Below, piece after piece: positions 33,149-43,904 of a stretch of 64,000 nucleotides of DNA. The DNA is from Watersipora subatra (lineage: Eukaryota; Bryozoa; Gymnolaemata; Cheilostomatida; Watersiporidae). Location: positions 29,045,870 to 29,109,869 of the forward strand of contig NC_088712.1 in the NCBI RefSeq assembly GCF_963576615.1. Direction: 5' to 3'. The translations under genes and the position numbers were made by a program. Each line of letters starts with the position of its first letter. The first letter of the stretch is position 1. The notes beneath the pieces were generated by a model. The model was not told the origin of the DNA. It worked only from the letters and a program-made list of their open reading frames with translations, and ran no database searches.

Positions 33149-33470
33149 TAGCATATGAGGGCAGCACATAAATGTAGCATATGAGGGCAGCACATGAATG
33201 TAGCATATGAGGGCAGCACATAAATGTAGCATATGAGGGCAGCACATAAATGTAGCATATGAGGGCAGCACATGAATGTAGCATATGAGGGCAGCACATG
33301 AATGTAGCATATGAGGGCAGCACATGAATGTAGCATATGAGGGCAGCACATGAATGTAGCATATGAGGGCAGCACATGAATGTAGCATATGAGGGCAGCA
33401 CATGAATGTAGCATATGAGGGCAGCACATGAATGTAGCATATGAGGGCAGCACATGAATGTAGCACATGA
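33149..33470. repeat. 26-bp minisatellite
   Basis: About 12 units of AGCATATGAGGGCAGCACAT plus GAATGT, highly uniform (A/G change in ACATAAAT/ACATGAAT). The unit has no minus-strand stop in any frame and its length is not a multiple of three, so all three minus frames stay open. These frames are an artefact of the repeat, not genes. Confidence 0.97.
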
Positions 33471-33499
33471 GGGTTGAGCACTACGATATGAGCACTTGA

Positions 33500-35020
33500 A
33501 GTTTTACCAATATTGTTTTACACCAGATCATCCTTGCTAATATGAACAACATAATACTTTCGTGAACAGTAAGAAGGCCGTTAAAGTGATGTATATTACT
33601 ATAGAACAACAACTTACCAATGAAAGGCTTATTTAAATTAAACAACAACAAAGAACACCATCTATGTTATGGTTTGCCCCTTTGCATTTATGTAATGGAA
33701 TTAGATTAGTGCTAGATAATGTTACCATAACCTGACCAAAGTAGTCAAACCCTAATTAATAATTGATCGAGGAACAAGGATTATGAGTTCAAACTAGTGA
33801 CAAAGAAATAAGTAGAACAGATGAGAGCTGAGTATTTAATATTGAAACAAGCTAGTGAAACTAATCTAAAAATAGGGGTGACATTCTACTGCAGCCTACT
33901 GCCATGTACTGAGCAAGTGGTTTCAAATTCCAAGTAGAGATGGTCAGATACAATCAAGTGGCTCCAAAAAAAAGTGGACATCAATTTTTCAACCTCCTCT
34001 GTTTTTGTGAATGATATCATTTCTAACTCTTCAAATTATGCAGTTAACCGAAAGCATAAGAGAGCGAGCTTTGGTGGCAGCTTTTTTTGAGACTGATTTT
34101 TGCAATACACCCGCCAGCCAATTCACTACATAGGCATTACCACTGGTTATGAGACCCGTATCAAAAAGGCGTCTCACAAATTTTTACCTTACTTCTTTCA
34201 AAGACTCACAATGAAAGAAAAGTTTTTGAGGATGTTCCGCTTACATATCTGACAGTTAAACGAGCCAGTCGGCAAAGATGCATGAGAACAGACCCTGTTG
34301 TCAACCAGCCCCGTAGCAACTCTCCACGGAAAGTCTCTCAACCTGAAACTGATATATGAATCATGTACTGACTGCTACAGTTGTGCTTCTTTTGTCAGTT
34401 GCATGGAAAACTTGTGTATTCTGCATGTTTTATCCGACAAAAATTTGGAATGTTCTTGTGACTTCTAACATGTGGCCTAACATCTGCTTTACTGTGTGAA
34501 AGGCATTTTTACCAACAGGTTTATTGTTTGCTCAAAGATGTGCTGGAGTTTTTTGTATTGGCCAACCAACTGTGGGGTCATTGGCTATTTTACATGATCT
34601 TCTCTGGAATTAGCGGTCTAAGAAATCTTGCAGCGTGATATTTCACCTGACTTACAGGGTGGTCCTGCTGTAGTGTTATCTTCTGCGATGTTGAGTGCAG
34701 ACAGAGACATCTAGCTCCGTATACAATATGGTCAAGTCCCCATTCAACTTTCGCTGAACTCTGCAGCCTACATAACTCACATAATCAATAAGTTCAAATG
34801 CCATAATCTAGAACATCCAAATACCAGCAATATATGTCAGTTAGTTCTACCTAATCACCACGAGGACCTTGCATCACTATTTTCAAATTTCATCAATGCA
34901 ATGAAATACTATCAGCATACCATTATAGGAAATGTAGAGCGTGCAAACAAAGCAGGGGAGACAACCAGCTTCACTAAAATTTAAAAGTATTTATGTAAGC
35001 TTTGTCCATAATTTAGAGCA
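33500..35020. other. Intergenic, nothing recognised
   Basis: Moderately complex sequence without clear element ends. It reads like decayed transposon sequence, with short frames broken by stops; no family could be named. Confidence 0.4.
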
Positions 35021-35024
35021 GTTG

Positions 35025-35130
35025 TCACTTGTCCAGCTTGTCACTTGTCCAGCTTGTCACTTGTCACTTGTCCAGCTTGTCACTTGTCCAGCTTGTCACT
35101 TGTCCAGCTTGTCACTTGTCCAGCTTGCGA
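35025..35130. repeat. 16-bp minisatellite TTGTCACTTGTCCAGC
   Basis: About six units of CTTGTCACTTGTCCAG with one shortened unit. A related TGCCACCTGCTCACCCTGCC follows near 35205. Confidence 0.9.
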
Positions 35131-35514
35131 CAACATCTTTAAACTAAGTGATTTTGACATGTTGCGTTGCGTGATGCATGAGCCTGGTACTTAATCTAGA
35201 GAAGTTGCCACCTGCTCACCCTGCCACCTGTTTGGCATAAAATAAACGACTTGTGAAAAGAGCCCCACCAGCCTACTCAGTGTATAGAGCAATAGATAGA
35301 GTCGACGCTCATGTGGTACATCTATGATTGTATCAGGTTATTAATTAATTGAGTAAATCTAAAAGAATGCTCAGAGGGAATGTCAAGATTTTCATATAAA
35401 TGTTTCTTACCAGCCTAGTGACTCAGCCTTAGCCTTAGCCTAGCTGGCTAATGGGCTGGAATAATCCACAAGTCGCTGAGGTGGCTTTTATTGCTAGCTA
35501 ATTATAAGCATTTA

Positions 35515-35735
35515 GGATGTCTCAGAGCTGAGGCTTAAATGTTTAGGTCACAGAACTGAAGCTAAAATATTCAAGAGGTCACAGAGCAGAGGCTAAGAAT
35601 ATTCAGGAGGTCATAGAACTGAGGCTAAAAATATTCAGGAGGTCATAGAACTAAAGATCAGAATATTTAAAAGGTGCCAGTACAGAGACTAAGAATATTT
35701 AGAAGGTCACAGAACTGAGGCTAAGAACGTTTAAG
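35515..35735. repeat. About 31-bp degenerate tandem repeat
   Basis: Six to seven units resembling GGTCACAGAACTGAGGCTAA followed by GAATATTCAGGA, with drift between copies. Confidence 0.8.
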
Positions 35736-35749
35736 AAACGCAGAAAACG

Positions 35750-37185
35750 AAATTATTCAGCAATTAAATTTTTAGATTGTGTAACTATCACAGAGCTTTA
35801 TCCATATTTTTTTCTTTTTCTGATATATTAGAGCTCAAACTATTCAAATTGTGGGTTATTTTATGTATGTTTTTCATTATTTACCATCAGAAGTATTACT
35901 ATTAATTTTATTATTACTAAACTCAGTTCACAAGACAGTTTTATTAGGTTTGGTAAATAGTATTGAGTTTAATTTATTTTCACTTGCTTCTAAAAGATTT
36001 TCAAAAATTATTTAAAGTAGTTTTCTTATTTTGTCACACGTCAAGCATACCGGCAAGGCAGAGGCTACTGAAGTTAGAGAGACAACCTTGGCAGGAGCAC
36101 AAGTAATAAACACCAACATGTACCAATTGTTTCGCTTAGGGCTTTTAATAAAGCTCGGTGAACCTTCACGTTTTTCAGGTTTATACAGCAGACTGCTCGC
36201 TGTCATTCCAACTATGAAAATTTATGAAAACTCTTGGCTCAGGTTTTGCTCTTGACATATTTTGCTATAGGCAGTCTACCAGTACAGGGGTGTATACAAC
36301 CAGGTGCTGAAGGGGATCTTCCATGTTAATTTTTCTTCATAATACCCATTTTTCATTGGTACAATGCCTCTGTCTCTCTGATCACTCGTTCCCTCCTTTG
36401 CTTTCTATTTTCCCCTTATTACCTTCCTCCCTTGGGCCCCTTATTTGGACCACCCATATTTGAAAAAGCTGAAACTTGGCATAACATACACAAAGGAAAA
36501 GCTTGTAATACTAGTAGCACAGAAATAATGAAATCATATTTCTTGGATTAGTGCCAATAAAACATAGAGGTAACATAATTAATTAAAGTTTTGACAAAGC
36601 GATGATATATATGCTCTGTCTAATCCATCTCTCGATGTTACGACTTCTTTTGTAAGCTGTAGTGCATATCTACCAGCTGAAAACCCGGCATGTTCAAGAC
36701 AATGACCTCGTTTGTAAGCTGGAGCTTATTTAAGATAAAGCATTCAGTATAACATCCATCAGATTTATTGCATCATTTCCTTTTTTCTTTACTTGATTAC
36801 CATAAATATAATTTGTTTTTTAGCCTATTGTAATATTTAACGGAAAAATAATTAATTATACTTTGTTTTGTAGCCTATTGTAAGATGTAACTAGAAAATC
36901 ATTAATTATAATTTTTTGTAACCTATTGTAATATTTAACGGAAAAATCGTTAATTATAATCTGTTCTGTAGCTTATCGAAAGAAGAGAACACAATAATCT
37001 CACAACCATTTTAACTCATAAATTTTCCAAATCAAACTGTCATTAAGCACTCCGTGGTTATTTTCAGCTGCATCAGCTTGCTGTTTTTTTTGTTATGGTC
37101 TATATTTATAATCTACTACAGCAAGAGTCGTCAGTCGGTCTGAAGCCACCCTGAGAGCTTAGGAAGAAAATTGGAGTGTACCACA
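35750..37185. other. Intergenic, nothing recognised
   Basis: AT-rich. A block of about 60 bases around TTTGTAGCCTATTGTAATAT and TTAACGGAAAAATAATTAAT is repeated three times at 36815-36970. A 74-codon plus frame at 36031 has no recognisable domain. Confidence 0.4.
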
Positions 37186-37199
37186 CGGGAATCAACTCA

Positions 37200-37435
37200 G
37201 ATAGTCAGCTTCCCAGCCAAGCCACTCCACTACCTGTGCCACTCGACTACTTGCGCCACTCCACTACCTGCACCACTCCCCTACCTACGCCCCTCCACTA
37301 CCTGCGCCACTTCCCTACATGTGCCACTCCCCTACCTACGCCCCTCCACTACCTGCGCCACTTCCCTACATGTGCCACTCCACTACCTGCGCCCCTCCAC
37401 TACCCGCGCCACACCACTACCTGTGCCACTACCAC
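37200..37435. repeat. CCACTACCTGCGCCACT minisatellite
   Basis: About 15 copies of a 15-base unit near CCACTCCACTACCTGCG. The unit is a multiple of three, so long plus frames rich in Pro/Leu/Thr arise by chance. It is notably GC-rich against AT-rich surroundings. Confidence 0.9.
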
Positions 37436-37539
37436 CTTTACACATTTAAGAGTAATTGTGGAGATATTTTTTATGCATGATGATCTCTCACGGTGCACCA
37501 GGCTGCCAGGGTATTAGTACCATATTATTAAAATAGCAA

Positions 37540-37735
37540 GTACAATATTAGTAAGTAATATTGTTAATAATATTAATAAGTAATATTGTTAATAATATTA
37601 ATAAGTAATATTGTTAATAATATTAATACATAATCCTAATTTAATATTGTTAATAATATTAATAAGTAATATTGTTAATAATTTTAATAAGTAATATTGT
37701 TAATAATATTAATACATAATCCTAATTTAAGGTAA
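37540..37735. repeat. 24-bp AT-rich tandem repeat
   Basis: Units of AATAAGTAATATTGTTAATA plus ATAT, about seven copies. A larger duplication includes ACATAATCCTAATTTAA. Confidence 0.9.
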
Positions 37736-38284
37736 TCCTATTTACTGTTGGAGAATTAAAACAATTAAGTTACACCCCAGTTAATTAATTTAATTTAATG
37801 GCATTTAATAGTTAATGAACTAAACGCCAGGGTACTAGTTGTAAACTATTTGAAGTAGACAACCTTTACCATTCTGACAGAGGGGTTGACATGTACAAAG
37901 CCTCAAAATTTATGACAAAGGATTACATCATAGCAGTTAAAAGGGATTGAGAAAATGATGTAATAGCCAATATGCCAATTATAGTTATGTAACTGCGTTG
38001 ACAATAATCTTCTACCATCTACATGTATCGGTAGCATTTCTAATCTTTTAATCTTTCCAATCTTTGTAAACATACGGCCTTATGTTTTCATTCATGCGCT
38101 CACTTTTTTGTCATGATTACAACATATGTTACTAGTAACTTGTGGTCTTTCAAGACCACAAGTTTCTGTCTTTCAAGACCACACACCTGTTAATCTCAGT
38201 GATCAATGATCAGAATATCAGGGATGTTGCTCTATATGTATACTGAACAACATACGAATGATATTTTCTATTTATATATGTTTA

Positions 38285-38657
38285 TCAAAGTTTATAGATA
38301 TGTGGGTATGCGTGTAGTTCCAGCTATTGCTATTAAAATCTTGGAATAAAGAATCCGTGTCGTAGTAGATGAGATCTCAGAACCTCTGGTTCACCAGTCC
38401 GACACCTTACCAATTCAGCCACACGAGCTTGATGGATTCACTAGGCAATATATGTCACTATATGGGAGCAACTACGCTACCGCTCTCTGTCATGACGCAA
38501 AGTGATATCATGACGTCATGAGAAGCGGTAGCTCTTACTAGTAATCTTACTCAAACTATTCATTAGCAATGTGCCAGGCTAATAACAAATGTCAGGCAAC
38601 TCTCATTGATTATAAGCTTATTTTTAATACCCGGGCTACGCGGGATAGCCCAACTAG
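38285..38657 (+). mobile_element. Helitron-like element, family B
   Basis: Starts near TCAAAGTTTATAGATATG and ends CCCGGGCTACGCGGG (hairpin), ATAGCCCAA, CTAG, T, a good Helitron 3' terminus. The minus strand carries a tRNA-like stretch (GTGTGGCTGAATTGGTAAGG TGTCGGACTGGTGAACCAG). It matches 5905-6274 and 62740-63107. Confidence 0.6.
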
Positions 38658-38674
38658 TACATGTATATATACAT

Positions 38675-38880
38675 ATCTAAAACCTCTAATTGAACGCCAC
38701 CTCTAATTGAACGCCACCTCTATTTGAATGCTACCTCTATTTGACCGCTACCCTCAGAGGAAGGTTGAAAAATAATATGCCACTCTCTAATCGAACGCCA
38801 CCTCCATTTGCTCGCCACTTGAAAATCCTTGATCTTTACGAACCCTAACATCAAGTGATCTGTTGAAAAGTGTCCACAAA
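38675..38880. repeat. AACGCCACC-family repeat
   Basis: AAAACCTCTAATTGAACGCC is repeated with variations, then GGAAGGTTGAAAAATAATAT and CTTGATCTTTACGAACCC. A matching inverted end, CAATTAGAGGTTTTACGGTA, is at about 41062-41081, so 38675-41081 could be one large element. Confidence 0.6.
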
Positions 38881-40140
38881 ATCCTATTAACAATTAATCT
38901 TTTACAACAATAACAATTAATTCTCTCGTTGTCCAACTCCAAAACTTCTCTTTTTCTTCGTTAAAACTCTGAAAACATTATCATAGAAATAGTTAATAAC
39001 GGTCTCAAGCTAATATTAGTTCTTTGTTTAATGCGGTCTTGATACTTCGAAGTAAATGTATATAGAGGCGGTTTACATTTATGATGGTACGAAGGTTACG
39101 TTTAGCGAGCAATACTTTTACGGGTTGCATTTGTGCTAAATGCAACCCGTAAAAGTTTTGCTCTGCCAAAAAATTGTTTGGTCACTGATATCAACTAGTT
39201 CAGCAGTGCAGAAGAAAAGGTGAGGTCAGAAGACATTGTGGAAGGTATTGGACAAACAGATGATGTTCGTTCTATCGGAAGCAACAATCAGAACGCAGCT
39301 ATTCGAGCAAACGGTGCAAATATTTTTGTTTAAAACATTGATTTTTGTTTTTGCAAGTAATGTAAGTATGGTTCATTTATGTCACTTATTCATAAATGTA
39401 TATTTGTTGCATTTAATAGATTATCATTATATAACTTATAGATTTGCAGATTCATAGCATATTATTTGACAGCATTGTGGTGGTAATCTGATCTTACAAT
39501 TGATTGACTCTCATAACTCCTTCTATTGCACAGAAGAAGCTAGTTTTGGCTGCAAACTGTAGCTAATATATCCATTAGTGCAATGAGCCTTTATTCAACA
39601 ATGTTAAATATAGATATAAAATAAAAATATGTTGTCCAATTTAGAATGAAATAAAAAATGGAAGCTCCAACAAATTTCAAAGCAGGACACAGGCTATAAT
39701 ATTATCGCAGGTTAATTGCAAGCAATAGATATTAATTCAGATTTGCTGCAAGCAATATTATTATCTCTCATTATAATAACAAGCCTAGCTTTTTGTCACA
39801 AGCTGTGAGATTATTTATGACTTTAGCTAATATAAACAGTTTATCTTCTAACAATGTTCATTGGCTGGTTTGTGAGGCCACCTCAAAGGATCACTTGAGG
39901 GTGTGCTAGTTTTCAACTTTTCAACACAAGGAACATCCGAATTAATAGTAAGTTCATTTCTTCTACTGTAACTACATGTAATTTTGCACTTTTTTAATGA
40001 CTTTTTGCGCATGTACTAAACTGAACCTAATTGTTATATTCCAGAATGCTATATGATTCACAGCAGCTAGTCATTAATATCTCGCATACTTAAACTGGGG
40101 CAAGTTGTACTAGTATTTGGAGAAGATCTCCTAACAATTG
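38881..40140. other. Intergenic, nothing recognised
   Basis: A hairpin TACTTTTACGGGTTGCATTT / AAATGCAACCCGTAAAAG is at about 39111-39156. A 73-codon frame at 39236 shows no domain. Confidence 0.4.
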
Positions 40141-40157
40141 TAAGTTTAATTACCATA

Positions 40158-40520
40158 CTAGTTGTGCTACCCGGCGTTGCTCGGGTAATAAAAAAGTCTG
40201 GACAGGAAATTGATTTGTATTTAACATATAATAACATTTCCCATTCTAACTTTCAAACTACATATCACGAGAGAAGTGTTTAGTGTATTTGAAATAAATT
40301 AAGAGAAAAATAAAAACAACTGTAAAGGTTTTAAAACTTTGTCAAACAACTGCAACTTTTAAGCTGTTAGCCTGGCACACTGGCAATGGAAAATTCCAGT
40401 AAGCTGCTAGGCTTCTAATGACGGTACTCCATGACATTGGTCAGCCCTGTTGTCCGGCTACAGTTATTCTAATAATAGCTATAGCCGGAATGCAGACAGA
40501 CATACGGACATACTTTGAGA
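40158..40520 (-). mobile_element. Helitron-like element, family A, short copy
   Basis: On the minus strand it starts TCTCAAAGTATGTCCGTATG and ends with hairpin ACCCGAGCAACGCCGGGT, then AGCACAA, CTAG, T. Internally it carries GGCTATAGCTATTATTAGAA and CATTGCCAGTGTGCCAGGC. It matches 50587-50934 and 62357-62721. Confidence 0.7.
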
Positions 40521-40974
40521 AATATATATTTATATGTTCAATTGAACTAATGCATTTGCCTGTTTTCTTTTACTAATCACCCTGTATATTTTTTCTTAAC
40601 ATTTGTGCACATCCTCTTTCTGTTTATAATTATGCATGATTTGCTGTAGGCCTATACAGGGCACAATGAAACGAATTAAACTAATAAAGTAAATATCAAC
40701 TGACAAGATTTAAGAAATCTATTCAGTGTCGCCATTCATACATCTTAACCAGTTATTAGAACAGATATCAACGAGTAGAAATATTTCTCGATATCATGAT
40801 GCATATTTATTAAGAGATCTTTGACAAGACGGAATAAGTTAGCAGATTTATAGCATCCAAAATTTTGAATACCGTTCCACCGGAAAAAGAGGGCAAATAT
40901 AGGCGACATTCGCTTCACCTGTAAAAGGACTAAATTTATCTTCCAAAACTTCTGACGAGCCATTTGAAAAGTAC

Positions 40975-41081
40975 AACGCCAGCCTCTATTTAAACGCCAT
41001 GGCCAATTGGCCAGCACTATAGAAAAAGAGTTGAAAAATAGAGCGCAATGGTGTTCAATTAGAGGTTTTACGGTATATATA
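40975..41081. repeat. AACGCCACC-family repeat, inverted end
   Basis: CCTCTATTTAAACGCCATGG, AAAAAGAGTTGAAAAATAGA and TTCAATTAGAGGTTTTACGG TA; the last part mirrors 38675. Confidence 0.6.
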
Positions 41082-41890
41082 GTATTGAAATTTATCATAA
41101 GTAGAACTGAAACCACATTGCTCAACATAGAGTGGAACTGCATAAATTAGTAGAGAACTAGATAGAATACTTGTCTTGGTTAACTCCTGGCAGTTTTGTA
41201 TTTGCGCAGTCATCACGCTGTGGATCTCATCCCATCAACTCATCAACTGCGCAATCACGAAACTGCTAGTAGTTAACCAAGATAAGTCTCTCCTAATCTA
41301 TATATCTACATCTACATGCAAAATATAGGCTATACATGTAAATATATTTAGCTTATGACCCTTTGCGCCTGCTGCATTAACTTTTTCCTTAAAGCACCTA
41401 CATCTCGCGGAAAAGCCGGAAAATTTTTGCATCTTGTCTTTGAGGAGTTGTTGCCGTAGCACTGCAAGCAAGATATTTGTTCCTTAAGTGATGATATCAG
41501 AAGTTGATCAATGTGCATGCGATGGTAATCTATACAAAGTCTATAAAACCTTCTAGAGACTCTGATTTTGTTCAGCTAGATACAGATTCGCTAGTAATAC
41601 AAATAGGATAACCACAAAAGGCAAAGTGTCATTATGAACTAAATTGCCATGATTGCATATGTCCTCATGTGCATAAAATTGCACAACATTCACAAGGAGC
41701 CAAGTTGGGTAATCCTCCAAATACATATCTATCTTTATCCTCATGTATTCAATACAGCTGTTCATTTTAATCATCTTTCCTTAATTCACATCTTATAACC
41801 TTGTAATGTCTGTTACACTAAAAACCAAGATCTACTTTTATTTGCGCAATTGCAAAGAATGCTTGTCATGCAGCCTCATGAGGTAATTTA
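41082..41890. other. Intergenic, nothing recognised
   Basis: No coding sequence. CAGTTTTGTATTTGCGCAGT near 41190 and CTGCGCAATCACGAAACTGC near 41247 form a partial inverted pair. Confidence 0.4.
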
Positions 41891-41894
41891 AAGG

Positions 41895-42500
41895 TTCATT
41901 GGCTAAATGCACGGCCTTGCCCAGGTAATAAAAAGTCTCTGCACAGAAACCTTATTTTTATTTCACATATACAACATTTACAATTCTAACTTTTAAATGT
42001 CATACCATAGGAAAAATGCTTTGTGCAGTTCAAATAACTTAAGAGAAAAAATAAAACAAATGCAAAGGTGATTAAATGTAAAATAATTAGCAAGTGCTGA
42101 CTAGATAGTCTGTTTCGCTACAATGATTGCAATGAAAAATGTTTTTCTATTGATACAATAAATACTAACTGAGAAAGAGAAATAAAAATCCTGAACATGT
42201 TGAATTAATAAAACCGTGAGTATATAGAAGTGTTTGTATGAAAAAGGTTACTGTTGCAGCAGAAGCTTGTTGTATTTAAAGTTTCAATGAACCATACTGG
42301 TACCTCTCGACACTGGCACAAGCATATAGCAGTGAAACACATGAGGGTACTTTGTCTGACCAAACAGAGAGAGAATGTAGAGACAATTCCTACTCGAGAT
42401 AATACAATTGTTTGGGTGGAAAGTATTCAGCTTTTACAAATTCATTTATAAAGAACCGAAAATAGGAGTGTAGCGGCACATCTGCAATTGAAATGGAACA
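41895..42500 (-). mobile_element. Helitron-like family A, diverged copy
   Basis: CACGGCCTTGCCCAGGTAAT AAAAAGTCT and the following 300 bases match the 3' part of 29403-30832. AAGGTTACTGTTGCAGCAGA ... CTCGACACTGGCACAAGC matches the region of its possible piggyBac-like remnant. Ends are eroded. Confidence 0.5.
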
Positions 42501-42659
42501 TTTGAAAACTACAAATTAAAAAAAATTAATGGATTTTCAAATGGCTTTTAAAAAACAGTTCAAGTAAAAACAATTGCAAAAGGTAATATCAATTAATAAT
42601 AAGAACTACATATTTAACTTTAATCGGAATAAGAATAGATATTTGACAACGATAAGAAT

Positions 42660-42755
42660 GGCTTAGCCTGCTGGATATGCGGGGCATCGGTAGACTTGCG
42701 ATTTGGATGTCATGAGTTCTAATCCAGTGCGATGCAGATTTACTGTTGCTAGATT
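42660..42755 (-). mobile_element. Fragment of Helitron-like family B
   Basis: GAGTTCTAATCCAGTGCGAT GCAGATTTACTGTTGCTAGA is the tRNA-like and 5' part of family B (compare 29290-29330). It leads directly into the 40-bp satellite. Confidence 0.55.
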
Positions 42756-43203
42756 TTATAAATTCTATAGTAATATGTGATATATTAGTATATCATGTTG
42801 TATTCTATAGTAATATGTTATATATTAGTATATCATGTTGTATTCTATAGTAATATGTGATATATTAGTATATCATGTTGTATTATATAGTAATATGTTA
42901 TATATTAGTATATCATGTTGTATTCTATAATAATATGTGATACATTAGTATATCATGTTGTATTCTATAGTAATATGTAATATATTAGTATATCATGTTG
43001 TATTCTATAGTAATATGTGATATATTAGTATATCATGTTGTCTTATATAGTAATATGTTATATATTAGTATATCATGTTGCATTCTATAGTAATATGCGA
43101 TATATTAGTGTATCATGTTGTATTATATAGTAATATACGATATATTAGTTTATCATGTTGTATTATATAGTAATATACGATATATTAGTATATCATGTTG
43201 TAA
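42756..43203. repeat. 40-bp satellite array
   Basis: About 11 copies of TATTCTATAGTAATATGTGA TATATTAGTATATCATGTTG with scattered substitutions. The first unit continues from the family B fragment, suggesting the array grew out of it. Confidence 0.95.
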
Positions 43204-43867
43204 TGACTCGTTAAGAAGAGGTGAATGTTCCTATAATATGTAGTGCTACATTCTATCATCACAGTATTTTACCTGTATGTTATTGTTGTTTTATACAGTA
43301 TTCTTTGATATAATTTGGATAATAGAAATATTTCTTTGTATTTTTATAGCAGACTACCAAGGTGTAAGAGAACAAGCAGGAGTTGTAGTCTCATGTTTTC
43401 AGATGGGAACAGATGTTGCAATGTGACTAGTTTTTAACCCAGACTGGGTGGGTCAACAGAACAACATGCCAAAATTACAAAATACACATTTTACAAGAAT
43501 TAAATGAACATAAATTAAATTCAATAAATAAATTTGAGATTTTCACGTATTTATAACTTCCAGATCTATCAGTTTGTTTTCTTCTAGTATGACCTTGATA
43601 GGACATTACAGATAAGCTTACTCTACTTTCTTCCTGTAACTACTTTAATACCTTGCCAACACTGCACATCTTCCCCTACTTAATCTTGGTTTATCCACCC
43701 CTTGATTCTCTCAGGATTAACTCTCAGGACAGCTTATCAATGAAGCCAGTAGATTTTCACTGTCAGTGACAGCTTAGATGCTCAGTCTATGGGTCACAAA
43801 CGTTCCTTACTCTAACCACGTTCTACCGTACTGCTAGTGTCATTATTGATATTATTGCCATAACATT

Positions 43868-43904
43868 ATGGAAATAGCTATATTTTCTCTCGCTTCGTTA
43901 CTAG
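43868..43904 (+). CDS. MMP exon 1, signal peptide start
   Basis: ATGG context, 12 codons (MEIAIFSLASLL) plus one base, donor GTAAGT. Joined to exon 2 it gives a hydrophobic signal sequence MEIAIFSLASLLGLISVIAS. Neither a TATA box nor the transcription start could be identified upstream. Confidence 0.85.

Noticed and set aside
32981..33481. Long minus-strand open frames (up to 166 codons)
   Set aside because: They are generated by the 26-bp tandem repeat, which lacks stops in every minus frame; no start context, splice signals or protein-like non-repeat part.
36031..36255. 74-codon plus-strand frame
   Set aside because: No domain or splice context and an opposing frame of similar length; likely chance.
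37171..37517. Pro/Leu/Thr-rich repeat protein
   Set aside because: Open frames across a 15-bp GC-rich minisatellite; no signal peptide or conserved flank.
42756..43203. CRISPR-like regular repeats
   Set aside because: Units are directly adjacent without unique spacers, and the context is an animal genome; it is an ordinary satellite.
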